Source: Adiantum capillus-veneris
Taxonomy: Eukaryota > Streptophyta > Polypodiopsida > Polypodiales > Pteridaceae
DNA length: 64,000 nucleotides
Assembly: GCA_014529385.2 (NCBI GenBank)
Contig: CM043965.1
Location: 15,870,912-15,934,911 of the forward strand
Direction of reading: 5' to 3'
The translations under genes were made by a program, and so were the position numbers. This document shows, piece after piece, positions 24,758-35,392 of the stretch. Within the stretch, counting starts at the first letter, position 1, and each line of letters starts with the position of its first letter. The notes below the pieces were generated by a model. That model was not told where the DNA came from. It saw nothing but the letters and a program-made list of their open reading frames with translations, and ran no database searches.

Positions 24758-24990
24758 AACACATATTTTGTCATAAATTCCCAAAAGGCCCTTCAAATTT
24801 TCCAAAATAGCCCTGGTTGTGAGAGTAAATTTCTCCAAAGATAAAAATATATGTAGCTTTTTATAAGAAGACTAATTGTTGATCAATACCAGATATTAAA
24901 ACTAGAATTTGAGCTGGTTATGTGATAAATTGCTTCATTCTTTTTAGACATAGCTAGTATGTGATGCACGCGTTGTTGCGGTCAAAGAAA

Positions 24991-25306
24991 CATCACCTCT
25001 ATTCTCAAAGGGCTATCTTCTCTTCCAAGTGGAACACTATCAATAGTCTCTTCCTACATGTATAGTCTGTCGCATTTCTAAAAGTAAAGCATGTCGCAAT
25101 CTCTTGATAGATTCTAACAAACATGTATATATGTAAAATACCACAAATATCACCTCTATTCTCATAGGGCTATCTTCTCTTTCAAGTGGGACACTATCAA
25201 TACTCTCTTTCTACATGTATAGTCTCTCGAATTTCCAAAAGTGATGCATGACACGATCTCTTGATAGATTCTAACAAACATGAATATATGTAAAGGGCCA
25301 CAAATT
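24991..25306. repeat. two-copy tandem repeat, about 157 bp unit
   Basis: Units beginning ATCACCTCTATTCTCA (24992 and 25149) and ending near ATGTAAA(A/G)..CCAC, with a modest number of substitutions. No coding pattern. Confidence 0.9.
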
Positions 25307-25415
25307 CTTCTTTGATACCAAGCTGGGGAGCTTCTCGTAGACACTATTTTTCACAAGATTTTTTATGAGGTGCTAGCTTTGTTCAACAAACTTAGGAGTG
25401 CTCTACTTCTATTGT

Positions 25416-25466
<51 letters not shown>

Positions 25467-26594
25467 TCTTCCTTTTGGTCTAGCAGTTCTACCAAGCTTG
25501 AATATGAAGATCATATAAGTTGGCATGTTGTGAAAAGATGAAAGATAAGAGAAATCATTGTAATCATAAAACATTTTTTGACAATGGAGTGGGTTTTAGA
25601 ATCGGTTTCAACAATGGAAACAACAATTCGATTCATGTATTTTCTTTACTCTGTTATTTTCCATTAAGTCCAAAAGTACAAATTGGGTAAGTCATCAAGT
25701 TTTTAAAGATGAAGGCCCAAAACTGATTCACTATGTTATCATAAAACTTTTCATGTCTAAGATTGGAGTTGTGAAAAGATTACGGCTCATAGTTTCCAAC
25801 ATACCACGAGAGCTTCAAGTTTCAAAGATATGAGTTGGCTTTCTTTTAATATCAAGAATTTGATTGACCATTCCATGTATGTTGCTCTCTTGATGGCTCG
25901 TTTGCATCTCTATCTATGTTTTGTGCACAAGCATAGTAACAGTGTACATTGTCACCTAATCATACCAATGCATAGGTAGCTTACTACAATAAGGTGCACA
26001 CTACTTTTTCATGTACACTTTCACGCCATATTCAACTTAAAATGTGATAGAAATGAAAGCAAAATAAGGTTGCTCAATTGTTTATTTTTACAAGATTTTT
26101 GGTCATTATGCTAAACTGAAGGACGTCGTGCAAAATTGAGGTTGTGACCTAAAATCATGCATGTCATTGATCTCTCTCTCCCTCTCTTCCAAAATTACAA
26201 AAAGCATGTTCCTCTTTGAGAGAGCAGACTATGTTCAACCATATACATGGTTGAGCCTATTTCGTTACACACAATCTACACAACACCACCCATTTGGCTT
26301 AGCTTCTATTCCCTTAAATGTGAGATGGTACATTGAGGTAGTATAGGAGAGCTCTTTATGTATACACATTATGCCCTTAATAAGTTAAGAGCATGAGCAT
26401 CATATCCTACTTAAGTGCTCAACTTTTGATCACATCAAACTTGCTTTTCTTACATTTTAGCCCGCCAGTCCACGGCCTACATTTCTCTTGCAAAAAAATC
26501 ATGGATTTATTTAGTCAATTGTCACCATTATATCCATAGCCTTTAAGCATGCTACATGCTATATTGGTCCCATAGGTAAATCTAATCTTTAAGG

Positions 26595-26645
<51 letters not shown>

Positions 26646-27216
26646 CTATGCAATAGGAGGACTCCTTGCCAACACTGTTTGGAGAAAGTTTGCTTAAGCA
26701 TAGTAATTAAGAGTTTAGGTTAGCCAACCTCAAATCGGGTTAACAGGAAGTAAAGCACTTAAAAATAGTCAAAAAATGCTTTAAAATTTCAATTTTTATT
26801 TTAGTAATTTTGGTCTCCGTCTTAATGGGGAGGTACATCAACAAAATCAAGGGTGTTTTGGCTACAAAGAGCATGTGCAAGAAGGGCCTCGAGGGCTTGG
26901 GGGGGGGGGGAGAGAGAGAGAGAGAAAGAGAGAGAGACATCACCTGGTCAAGGGAGACTCACACAGGCCCGTCGCTCTTTGTTGATATGCTCCATTGAGA
27001 GCATCTTCTCTCGTTGAGCACTATGCGAGGATAGAAGGTAACGGTTATGTGATATCAAGAGTTTAGGAAACTTTTAATGTCAATAAAAAAGGGTTATAGA
27101 ATATTTTAAAATCATAGATAGAATCCCAACTTATATTGAAGATTTGAATCATATGATAAAATTTTCATGATACATAGGTGACACGCATTACTTGAGATCC
27201 CTCTCTTTCTTTCTCT

Positions 27217-27260
<44 letters not shown>

Positions 27261-27330
27261 GTGTGCATGAGTTCAAGACCCTATAGATAGATATTTGAGA
27301 GAAATTATCGTTGTTCTTATGGTGTCAAAT
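25307..27330. other. intergenic sequence with microsatellites only
   Basis: No gene or transposon domain was recognised. Simple repeats: (GT)n(GA)n 25413-25466, (CT)n 26600-26641, G11-12 plus (AG)n 26899-26938, and (CA)n 27221-27258. Confidence 0.5.
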
Positions 27331-27337
27331 TCTCTCT

Positions 27338-27379
<42 letters not shown>

Positions 27380-27380
27380 C
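27331..27380. repeat. (CT)n(AC)n microsatellite, left flank of element A
   Basis: Compound tract ending in ACACAC directly at the LTR of A. The (CA)n on the other side of A (from 59392) is the other half of the target. Confidence 0.93.
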
Positions 27381-27535
27381 TGAAAGGGCATATGGAGATA
27401 GACATGCCAATAACCACCCAACCATACCTATATATAGGCCCTTGGACCTCCTACATGTAGCCCCTATATCGCATGTGTATCTGTCAGCCCTTGGCCAGGG
27501 TCGTGCCCTCCTATAGTCCTACCCTTGGCATGACA
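27381..27535 (-). mobile_element. Element A 3' LTR
   Basis: 155 bp ending GGCATGACA on the plus strand (minus-strand start TGTCATGCC). It aligns over its whole length with 59238-59391 with scattered substitutions. Confidence 0.82.
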
Positions 27536-27799
27536 TTACTCCCCCCTTGGAGAAGCGTTTTCGTCCGTGAAAACAAAAGTGGTAGGATCTTCATAAGAAC
27601 ACTAATGTTTTCCAAAGTGGTATCCATCATGGATCCAGCTGTTTGTTTGATCAAAACACAGTACAATAGGAGGTTCAATGAAATCAAGAGTAACATCATG
27701 ATTTTGCACATTGTTGGCCTTTTGGAACCATCTAGTATGTAGACTCCATTTAGAATGCACATGAGCATGCTTAAACGAGTTATCACAACAAACATGTAC
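27536..27799 (-). other. Element A interior, 3' end, with polypurine tract
   Basis: Next to the LTR the minus strand has CCAAGGGGGGAGT (27538-27550), a good polypurine tract. The upstream frame reads DENASPRGE / SRTKTLLQGG, wording often met at Ty3 3' ends. 27795-27799 is the TGTAC target duplication of element B. Confidence 0.6.
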
Positions 27800-27957
27800 T
27801 GTAATGTCTATTGCCCGCAGAGGAGGAATAAGCATTATGGGAATGAATACCCTCACACTGCCTTACATTATATGAACATCAAAACACATGAAGGTAGAAT
27901 AGAAGACAAGTCACAGAAACAGAACACCGTCTTCTTCATTGATATGCAACTGAACAT

Positions 27958-28104
27958 CCCGGGGGATTCACCATGGCAAACTTATCGCACCATGTAAGTG
28001 CATGAGAGGGGGGTTTTTTTACAAGTTACATAAGCGTATAAGTTAAAGGCAGACCCCCAATAATTTATCTCTTAAGCTAAAAATAAGGGAGGGGGGTATC
28101 ATAT

Positions 28105-28138
<34 letters not shown>

Positions 28139-28646
28139 AACCCGGGTTGATTACTTGTAATGATTGGTCATTGGTGTGCACTAGAACTCGAATGAATTTT
28201 GGGGAATTTTTTTATCAAGTCACACATCAAATTTTGCATCAAGCCGATCATAGATAAGCCTAATTTGGAGCAGCTCAAGGGTTGATTTCCACCAGCTTTG
28301 GATGGGTCAGAATTAGACAAGTAGCCAGAGTGCATGCTAAATAGGCAATAATTCGAAATTCAAACTAAGACACATTGAGGGTACATCTAGTTATCAATAG
28401 AAGTGGTTCCTTTGGTACGTTGCCAGTCACTAGGCTACACAATCTTTGACTAGTTTTACTCAGTTAGATCATGTGAAATCTAAATTTTATATATAAGATA
28501 GGGGTATGATATTTTTCTTCATTGATTGTTGTATAAGCGTAGAAAGGGGGGTCATATTCCCTAATATGAGTCGTATATAGGGGTTTTATCAAAGTTGTCC
28601 GCTCGCAGGTGGTGCCCCATTTTGTATATAGAGTGAATCCCCCGGG
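27958..28646. mobile_element. Transposon C: 689 bp TIR element, non-autonomous
   Basis: Perfect 14 bp terminal inverted repeats CCCGGGGGATTCAC / GTGAATCCCCCGGG, and an 8 bp target duplication CTGAACAT / CTAAACAT with one mismatch. The uninterrupted LTR copy at 54.07 kb lacks this sequence, which proves insertion. Subterminal words TATAAGCGTA recur near both ends. It has no ORF and contains a 29-base G run (28107-28135). The 8 bp duplication fits hAT or P superfamilies, but the terminus is not the usual hAT CA(G)G form; superfamily left open. Confidence 0.85.
28107..28135. repeat. poly-G tract (29 G)
   Basis: Uninterrupted G run inside transposon C, a strong quadruplex candidate; the length may be a sequencing estimate. 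Confidence 0.95.
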
Positions 28647-28813
28647 CTAAACATAGAGTACAAGAGGGAAATATATTGATGACATGAAAATTAGAGATAT
28701 CCCCAAAGACTGGTATGCCCCCCATATACAACCGCTGCTCCAGTGCATATCGAGAATGGTGCAAAACCCCATCCTGTCCTATGATATCCCATGAAGAACT
28801 CTCTCAAAGCCAC

Positions 28814-29728
28814 TGTTTGCGAGTCACTGCCGCGATGGACGTCCATAGCATAGCTCTCAAGCATCGACATATTTATCAATACAAGGAAAGCGACTCGGAT
28901 GAGGCATGGAAACTCACTAGGGTGTCATTCCTAATGAAGTGAACTCGAAGAGATGCAACTACTAACTCTACAAGAAAATCAAACGCATTACCGCCAACTA
29001 ATCTGCCTATGTCCTCCTACACAACTCTACAATCATCACGCCCGTTTACCATGAAAATCATATCGGAATCGCACGAAACTTGAAGGAAAGCTACAAGAAA
29101 TTATCAGGAACATATCCTATCAATGTCACAGCATTCTGGAGAGGTACAAAGATCGCAATCGTTCGTCCCAAAGTCAACAAAAACAGCAAACAGGTGATCC
29201 TAATGGGTCGTTTTAGGGTCCCTAAAGTCCCTCCTAGGGTCAAAACAACATAAAACACGCATATAGACACTCAAAACAGCGATTTAAGGCCTCAAACTCG
29301 TAGTTAAAAACCTACACCGAATCTTGAATGATTACACTTGAATGGAAGAGCAAGATAAGAGAAACACAATGCAATAAAAAAATCTGAATTTGGATTACCA
29401 TAGCCACAATGGCAAAGATTACAAGTTTGAACAAGAAGGAGCTCTCAAACGTACGCTGTCTTCTTAGTTTTCCATCCAAAAGATCATGTTCAAACTTACA
29501 AAAAATGACCTTTATAGATTAGGTCTTTACAAATGGCTTGTCCGGCCATAAGCTCCTAAACTTCTAACTGGCTCTCTAATATATAATTGCTCCCATAAGA
29601 ATAATCATAAATCCTTTGACAAATTCTGGGCTTAGAGATGCTTCCTTACAAAAGAATTTTACAATGGTTTCTCAGAAAAATATGATCCTTCTCTGGAAAC
29701 GGCCGCTTGTTGCTTCGTCCGCCAAACA
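28814..29728 (-). mobile_element. Element D 3' LTR (915 bp)
   Basis: It matches 46654-47493 over its length except for about 75 bp (near 29051-29125) missing from the other copy. The first 90 bp at the outer end are noticeably more diverged than the rest. Confidence 0.93.
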
Positions 29729-29742
29729 CTCCCCCCTTCCTT
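29729..29742 (-). promoter_or_regulatory. Element D polypurine tract
   Basis: The minus strand reads AAGGAAGGGGGGAG directly before the LTR start TGTTTGGCGG. Confidence 0.88.
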
Positions 29743-29766
29743 ATCCTTGCACACCCTCGTGCATGT

Positions 29767-32700
29767 TCAATGCTTTGGCCGTTGATGTGGCTCCAATGAA
29801 GCAAGTGTCGCTGAAAAACTTCTTCTTCGAAGGACAGCTTCCAGTGATTCTTGATGCTGTCTAAATGGATTTTCAGATAACGTGTGTTGGTATGCTACGT
29901 ACCGTGCCTTGAGGTCCTTTGCCATACGATGAAAAATCCGTGAGTCAATTTCGAAGAATCCTATGACGAAGGCCTCTTCGAATGTCTGCTCAAGTAGTGT
30001 GAGGGCAGGTACATTAGCGTGGAGTACATTGCCATCAAAATGTGTCGTGGCGGTGAATCCTGTAGATTCCAGCAGATGCCTCTGTGTCCTTCCAAGAACA
30101 GATTCCACGGATGATCATCGCCTTCAGTGTCTTTAAACACCTGGATGCAGGTGACGATCATCCGAGCTATCTTTACTAGCATTTGACATGCCACGTCGGG
30201 GACATCCCGCAGCAATGTGACTGTTGAATTCAATGTGTTTACCATTAGGCTGCTGTAGGTGGTTGCTACGCTGTCAAGATCGGGTAATTCAGTTTTTGCA
30301 GCCTTGAGCCTTTCCATGTGGCGAAGTCTTTCCATGTGCGTCTTCTAGAGACTGGGCAGAAAGTGGGATCTATTTGTATATGTTGAGGAGCGTTGTGGTA
30401 ATTGGTTAGATCCTGTGGACGTTTGTCCAACCACTTCTGCCTCCACTTTGGGTGGTCGTCAACAAGTATCTGGGCTTCTTCCGCTGTTAGTGCAATGCCA
30501 TCGTAACCCCCATCTTTGTTTTGTGGTAGGGCTGGCCGCATCTTTTCTTTCCACATAATTTCTTCATGGCATAGCAGAGGAAATGGGAGGAACTCATGGC
30601 CAAATCCTTCCACCTGCTCTTCTGGCTGTAAGTAGGCCAGGGCCACTGACTCCATTATCTTCTTTTCATAGAGCATGTACTCCTTTGCTGGCCCCTCTGG
30701 CATGTCCGTAATGATCTCATTGAGCTCATCTCTTATATCCAGATTTGGCCCTTCAAATTCATGCTCCTATTGCCCTTGGTGTGATGTTTCAGGTAAATCA
30801 GGCACTTGTTGTCTGGGCAGCAGTTGTGGTTGACTCTGGGCTTTGTATGCTTTGATTTTTTGTTGAAAAAGCAGACATATCTTCTTTTTCCTTTAGCAGC
30901 GTGTCACTGATCTGCTTCTGAATCTATAATTTGGCGCTTGCTTGAGCTAGTTGTTGTTCCAGTTCTTTTAGCTTTAGCTCATTTGCCACCGTTTGGGCCA
31001 CCATTCCTGATACGAGTAGCTGTCTTTCAATCTTTTCTTGCTCGAGCTCCTCTTTTAGTGCCGCTATAGCGTTCACTGCTGTGGCATTGTCAGATGTGGA
31101 GACCAATGCTCCAACAGGTTCCTGATTCGCCATCAAAGTTTTCAGAGTGCCTTTGAAAGTATTGTATGAACTGCTAAGTCTTTGAAATCTTGCGCTCTCG
31201 TAAGCAAGCTGCTCCGTTGCTTTCTGTACTCTTGCTATCAACTCTTGGCATTACTTTTCTTTGGCGGTCAAGTCTGTCTTGACGTCCACCAAATCTTTGA
31301 TCAGAGACTCAGCCTGCTGTCGCTCAAGGTCTCTTTCCTCTGTTGTGAGTTCTAGTTGCGCCCTCAGGCTTTCTAACTCCTCTTGCCCAGATGCTTGCTT
31401 TTGTTGGGCCTCCTGTACCTGCCTTTCCTTTTCACTCAGCACCACGTGCTAACACTGGAATTTCCGTTCTAATTCCCTTAAAGTTTTCTTGTAATCAAAA
31501 CCAGCCACTGCCTGGCAGGCTTCGTGGTATCGGATTGCTTTTGTAGGAGGTATAAACTCTTTTTGCGAGGTTGAAGGAGGAGGAGGTGGCTGTTTTTTGT
31601 TCGATGGAGAAGGAGGAGGAGGAGGTGATTTGGGCGAGGGAGGAGGAGGTGATTTGGGCAAGGGTGGAGGTGGGCTTGATTCTTCTCGTACAGGCCTCTT
31701 TTTGGAAGTCTCTTCCCCTTGTTGCGAAGCAAATGCTTTCGCTTTTCTTTTCTTTAAAATCCTGATGATTCTTTGGCGGGTGAGATCCGCCGCCCATCGC
31801 GCTTCCACATTCCTTTCTCTTTGGATCTTCTTTAGCTGCTCTGCCTGGTTTGTTTCATCAACCGCGTCTTTCTCCTTCGTTCCTTCAGTGGACTGCGAAG
31901 AAATGTCCACTTTCGCAGCCTTTTGCTCTACTTCTAACCTTTGCTTCTTCGCGCGTATGCGAGTTGCATTTTCTATTCTTTCTTGCCTTTCCCTCTTGAA
32001 TCTTCTTTTTTGTGTTTTTTGTGTTGCAGCCGCTCTAGCCTGTTTGTCAGCCCGTAACTTGGTTCTTCTTTCCTCAACTCTTTGTTGAGCTTCCGCATAT
32101 TCTTTTTGTAGGTCCGATTGCGGTACTGCACTTCTCTCCCTTCTTTTTCTCTCGAGCGGCTTTGTGGAGTCTTCCTCCTCGATTTCTTCAAACTCTGATG
32201 GCTCTTTGTCTTTCGACTCTTGAGATTTTCCTTCATCATCTGTCTCCGTTTTTTCTTCATCACTCGAGCTTTTGTCGGTGGCCTTTGCTGAGCGCGATGA
32301 TGTTGCGCAAGGGGTCGTCCTTACTGAATGAGCAACCAGCTTTGCTTTCTGAATCAGGGCCATTTGAGAACTTGCAGCTCGCAAATCTTCAATCATTCCC
32401 AAAGCCTGGTATGCTATTCTGGTTAGCATCGGCCCTGCGTTCATGTAGCTTTTATTTTTTGTCGAGCTTTTAAAATTTCTTCAATCAAGTTTTTCAAAAT
32501 GTAAGAACCGTAGTCGCAGCGAATAGTTCTATTTTCGGCTGTCGCTAGAGCCATGACCACGACAATGTGCAGGATTGGCTCGGTGTAGCGAGGAGGCTTT
32601 TGTACTCTGAAATGCTAAGAGATCAATCTCATCGGCAATTCCAGCTTTATGTATATCATGTCACTGTATTTGTATTTGTTCCCCTTTGCTTTGACGAATG

Positions 32701-33157
32701 CCCTCTCATTATCCAGTGACTTTGTCTTCGCCAGCAAATTGTGTTGCGCTGGGAGGAAATGCAAAGCTTTGTTGATGATTTCTTTCGTGATCTTTACTTT
32801 CACCTTCGATCCATCCTTGTCCGTGAGCATTGCCTGCCCATCATATTGTATCGAGCTCATGAGCTCGTGGGCCCTCATGTAGTCTGTTCCCCATGGCTGT
32901 AATCTGAAAAATTGCTCCAAGTGTACAGCTTGCACTGCCTCTATTACCTCCGGCCTTCGGTGGAGGTTCCATATCTCTCGTCGCATGATAGTTGTCTTTA
33001 CCATGTCACCATCAGCATCCTTAAACTTCGAGATGAATATGTGGGCATGGATCTGAGCTAGTATTTCATCCGAGATGTGAGCCTTTTCATTTGTAGCTAG
33101 CTCCTCCACTTCATATGGTGCTGCTATCCAGTGCCTTTATTTCTTTTGGCGAGGCAT
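29767..33157 (-). pseudogene. Element D accessory ORF (post-pol), about 1100 residues, broken
   Basis: Probable start ATG at 33157 (MPRQKK, then an in-frame TAA). Parts in order: an N-terminal domain (33109-32615) with KVKVKITKEIINKALHF; LTRIAYQALGM (start of 32444-31449); an acidic then Lys/Arg/Glu-rich stretch with many KRRERSA-like blocks; a proline-rich tract (SPPPPLPKSPPPP, about 31680-31570); a long predicted coiled coil (31445-30924); and a C-terminal domain with PTFCPVSRRRTWKDF and LNYPIL (about 30370-30290), continuing to 29767. R1 has the same order and signatures. Frame changes occur near 32600, 31445, 30900, 30330 and 30110. It is on the same strand as pol and ends 25 bp before the polypurine tract, so it belongs to the element. 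No env, protease or RNA-binding motif was recognised; function unknown. Confidence 0.65.
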
Positions 33158-35392
33158 TCTGTGTCAGGAGAATGACAAGCTACCAGGATTTTCCCTTCGC
33201 AATCAATCGCAATTAGAATTTTAGTAAAAAATAGTTCAAAAGTTAACTCATCATAACTTGAACAAATTTCATCCATTCTTGTCCATATTTCACCAGTGGG
33301 ACTAGGAAGACTAGAGCTATGACTGATTAAAATCTGAGCCAATTCTGGACCTGAGGTACACCGATCGCGATCGTAGTACAGAAGCCAAAATTAGATTTGA
33401 TCATATGAGTGGGTTGCTGATAGTTGGAGGGTCATTTTGGTCCACTCTGTGGTTCATTTGAACCACTTTTGAGTTTACAGGTCCCAATTTTGGGTTACAA
33501 GGGAGTTTTGGACTAGACTTTGTCTTTTTATGAGTTTTTGATGTCCAAATGGCTTGAAACTTGGTTGGTGACTTGAACAAGATGTATACAAGGGATCTGT
33601 TAGGTTTTGGTCAAAATCTGATGCTGAGGTACACCGATCGCGATCGTAATACCTGAGCTTTTTTTGGTGAAAACTAGATGGTCATGGACCCCTATGCCTG
33701 CCTAGACCACTGATGATTTATTTCCAAATTTGGACTTAAAATGAACAAATTAGAGCAATTTTTCACTGTTTGACCTTATTTTACTAAGTCTAACCATATT
33801 GGGTTTTCCTGATGAAATTTGGTTGGATCCTGGAGTTAGTTGAAGTTAGTTTTAGAGCTCCCACTGCTTCCATGAGGTGCTGCTACCATCAGCCTACTCC
33901 ATCGTCTGATTTTGACTTGATCAGGAACTTTATACCCTGTCTTAGGAGGTTTTCTAGATTTGTACATTTTCCAGGCATTCCTTGGATATCTATGTGATAC
34001 TTGAGCATCCCTAAGTCACCTTTTGGTCTTTGGCATTGGTTCGGCTCCAATTCTATCTTTGTGTGATCATTCAAGACTGAAATGACTATATATGTACTTG
34101 TAGGAGATTATGAGATCCATTCGAGGTTTTCTACAACTGTTCTGACTCTTAGTTGGACAGGTGTGCCTTCCAAACTATCCATCATTATTTTTAATCGGAT
34201 TTTGGTAGTGGTAGGTCAAATTTTCCCTTTTTGGTTGTGTTTGACAAATTAGGCCCATTCCATGAGCAAAATTTGTGCATTTTCCTTGAAAATTCAAGAG
34301 AGTATACTTTTAATTGAGTTCCAAGCCTGGGCCAAATCAAAAGTTGCAAAATCTGCATCTGGGGGCACCGATCGCGATCGTACCACAGAGGCCAAAATTA
34401 ATTTTGACACCTGTAGATTGTAGGCGAGGCTGAGGGGAGGTGTTTTGCATGTTCTGTCCCAAATTTTGTCAGTGAGGTACACCGATCGCGATCGGTGTAC
34501 CACAACCAAATTGTGATTTGATAATATGGCTTTGTTCCTGACCTTGTGGGGAGCACATTGATGTGTTCTGTGCCTGGAAAAAGTTTTGTTTGGATGCCTC
34601 TAAGGACCCTTGACCTCTTTGACCCGATCCAACTTTGATTTGATCCCTTTGCCCGTTTGTGCAATGATTCGCGCTTGCATGCATAATAGACTTGATCTTT
34701 ACTTGATAAGGAACATACCTGTGAAATCTGGTGTGAACGCTGGCTCCGACCGTCCGTACGAGGTAGAAATGTGGCAGCTCGCTCTAGGTCAAGAAGCTCT
34801 CTTCTTCTCTCTCAAAATGTGAAAATGAACAATGAGCTAGAATTTGGCCTGCCTGGCCTATATCTCCCCGAGATTTTCATGACATAGGGATGATTTTCCT
34901 CACCTTTGATCCCGATATAATCTGCATACCACCTGTGGGTCGAACCGCTTGTCATTCTGGCGTCATATGACCATTTGATGCGATTTTGGCGAAATGTAGT
35001 CATGATCATTAAGGCTGAAATTCGACATCTTCAGATTAGCTTCATATCTTCCATGCGTGATAACCTTATCATGCTACTTTGGCGTTTGCTTCCAGAACTT
35101 GTGAGCGATATTTTTTAATTTTTGATGTTTTATTAACGAAAATAAAAATAAATAAATTGAAAATACTTATTAACTGGTAAAAATTAGCCAAAATTATTAT
35201 ACTCATCCCCAAGCACCTATTTTCTCTAGAAGCATCCCACTGCTCCGGATTTTGTCATTAGAGCTCATTATTATGTTGGTCGGATGATACAAAAACGCTA
35301 AAAATGCCAGGTTTTGATCGAATATGTTCGAAATTGAACTCTAAATAATGAAAAAACACACATGTTATGTATATATATACACGCTAGACCCC
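33158..35392 (-). other. Element D spacer between pol and accessory ORF
   Basis: 2.2 kb without coding pattern. It contains four perfect copies of the palindrome CGATCGCGATCG (33362-33373, 33635-33646, 34369-34380, 34483-34494), most inside a longer repeated context: AATCTG..., GAGGTACAC before and GCCAAAATTA after. The last 250 bp before the pol stop are AT-rich. Confidence 0.75.

Larger units (their letters stand above)
27800..28813 (-). mobile_element. Element B 3' LTR, part 1 (with transposon C inside)
   Basis: 27800-27957 and 28647-28813 match the 5' LTR of B (53943 onward). The 689 bp between them is transposon C. The LTR is interrupted again at 28813 by element D and resumes at 47499. 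Confidence 0.88.

Noticed and set aside
31597-32088. Plus-strand frame of 163 codons rich in Gly, Glu and Phe
   Set aside because: Shadow of the accessory ORF of element D on the minus strand (antisense of its proline-rich and charged parts).
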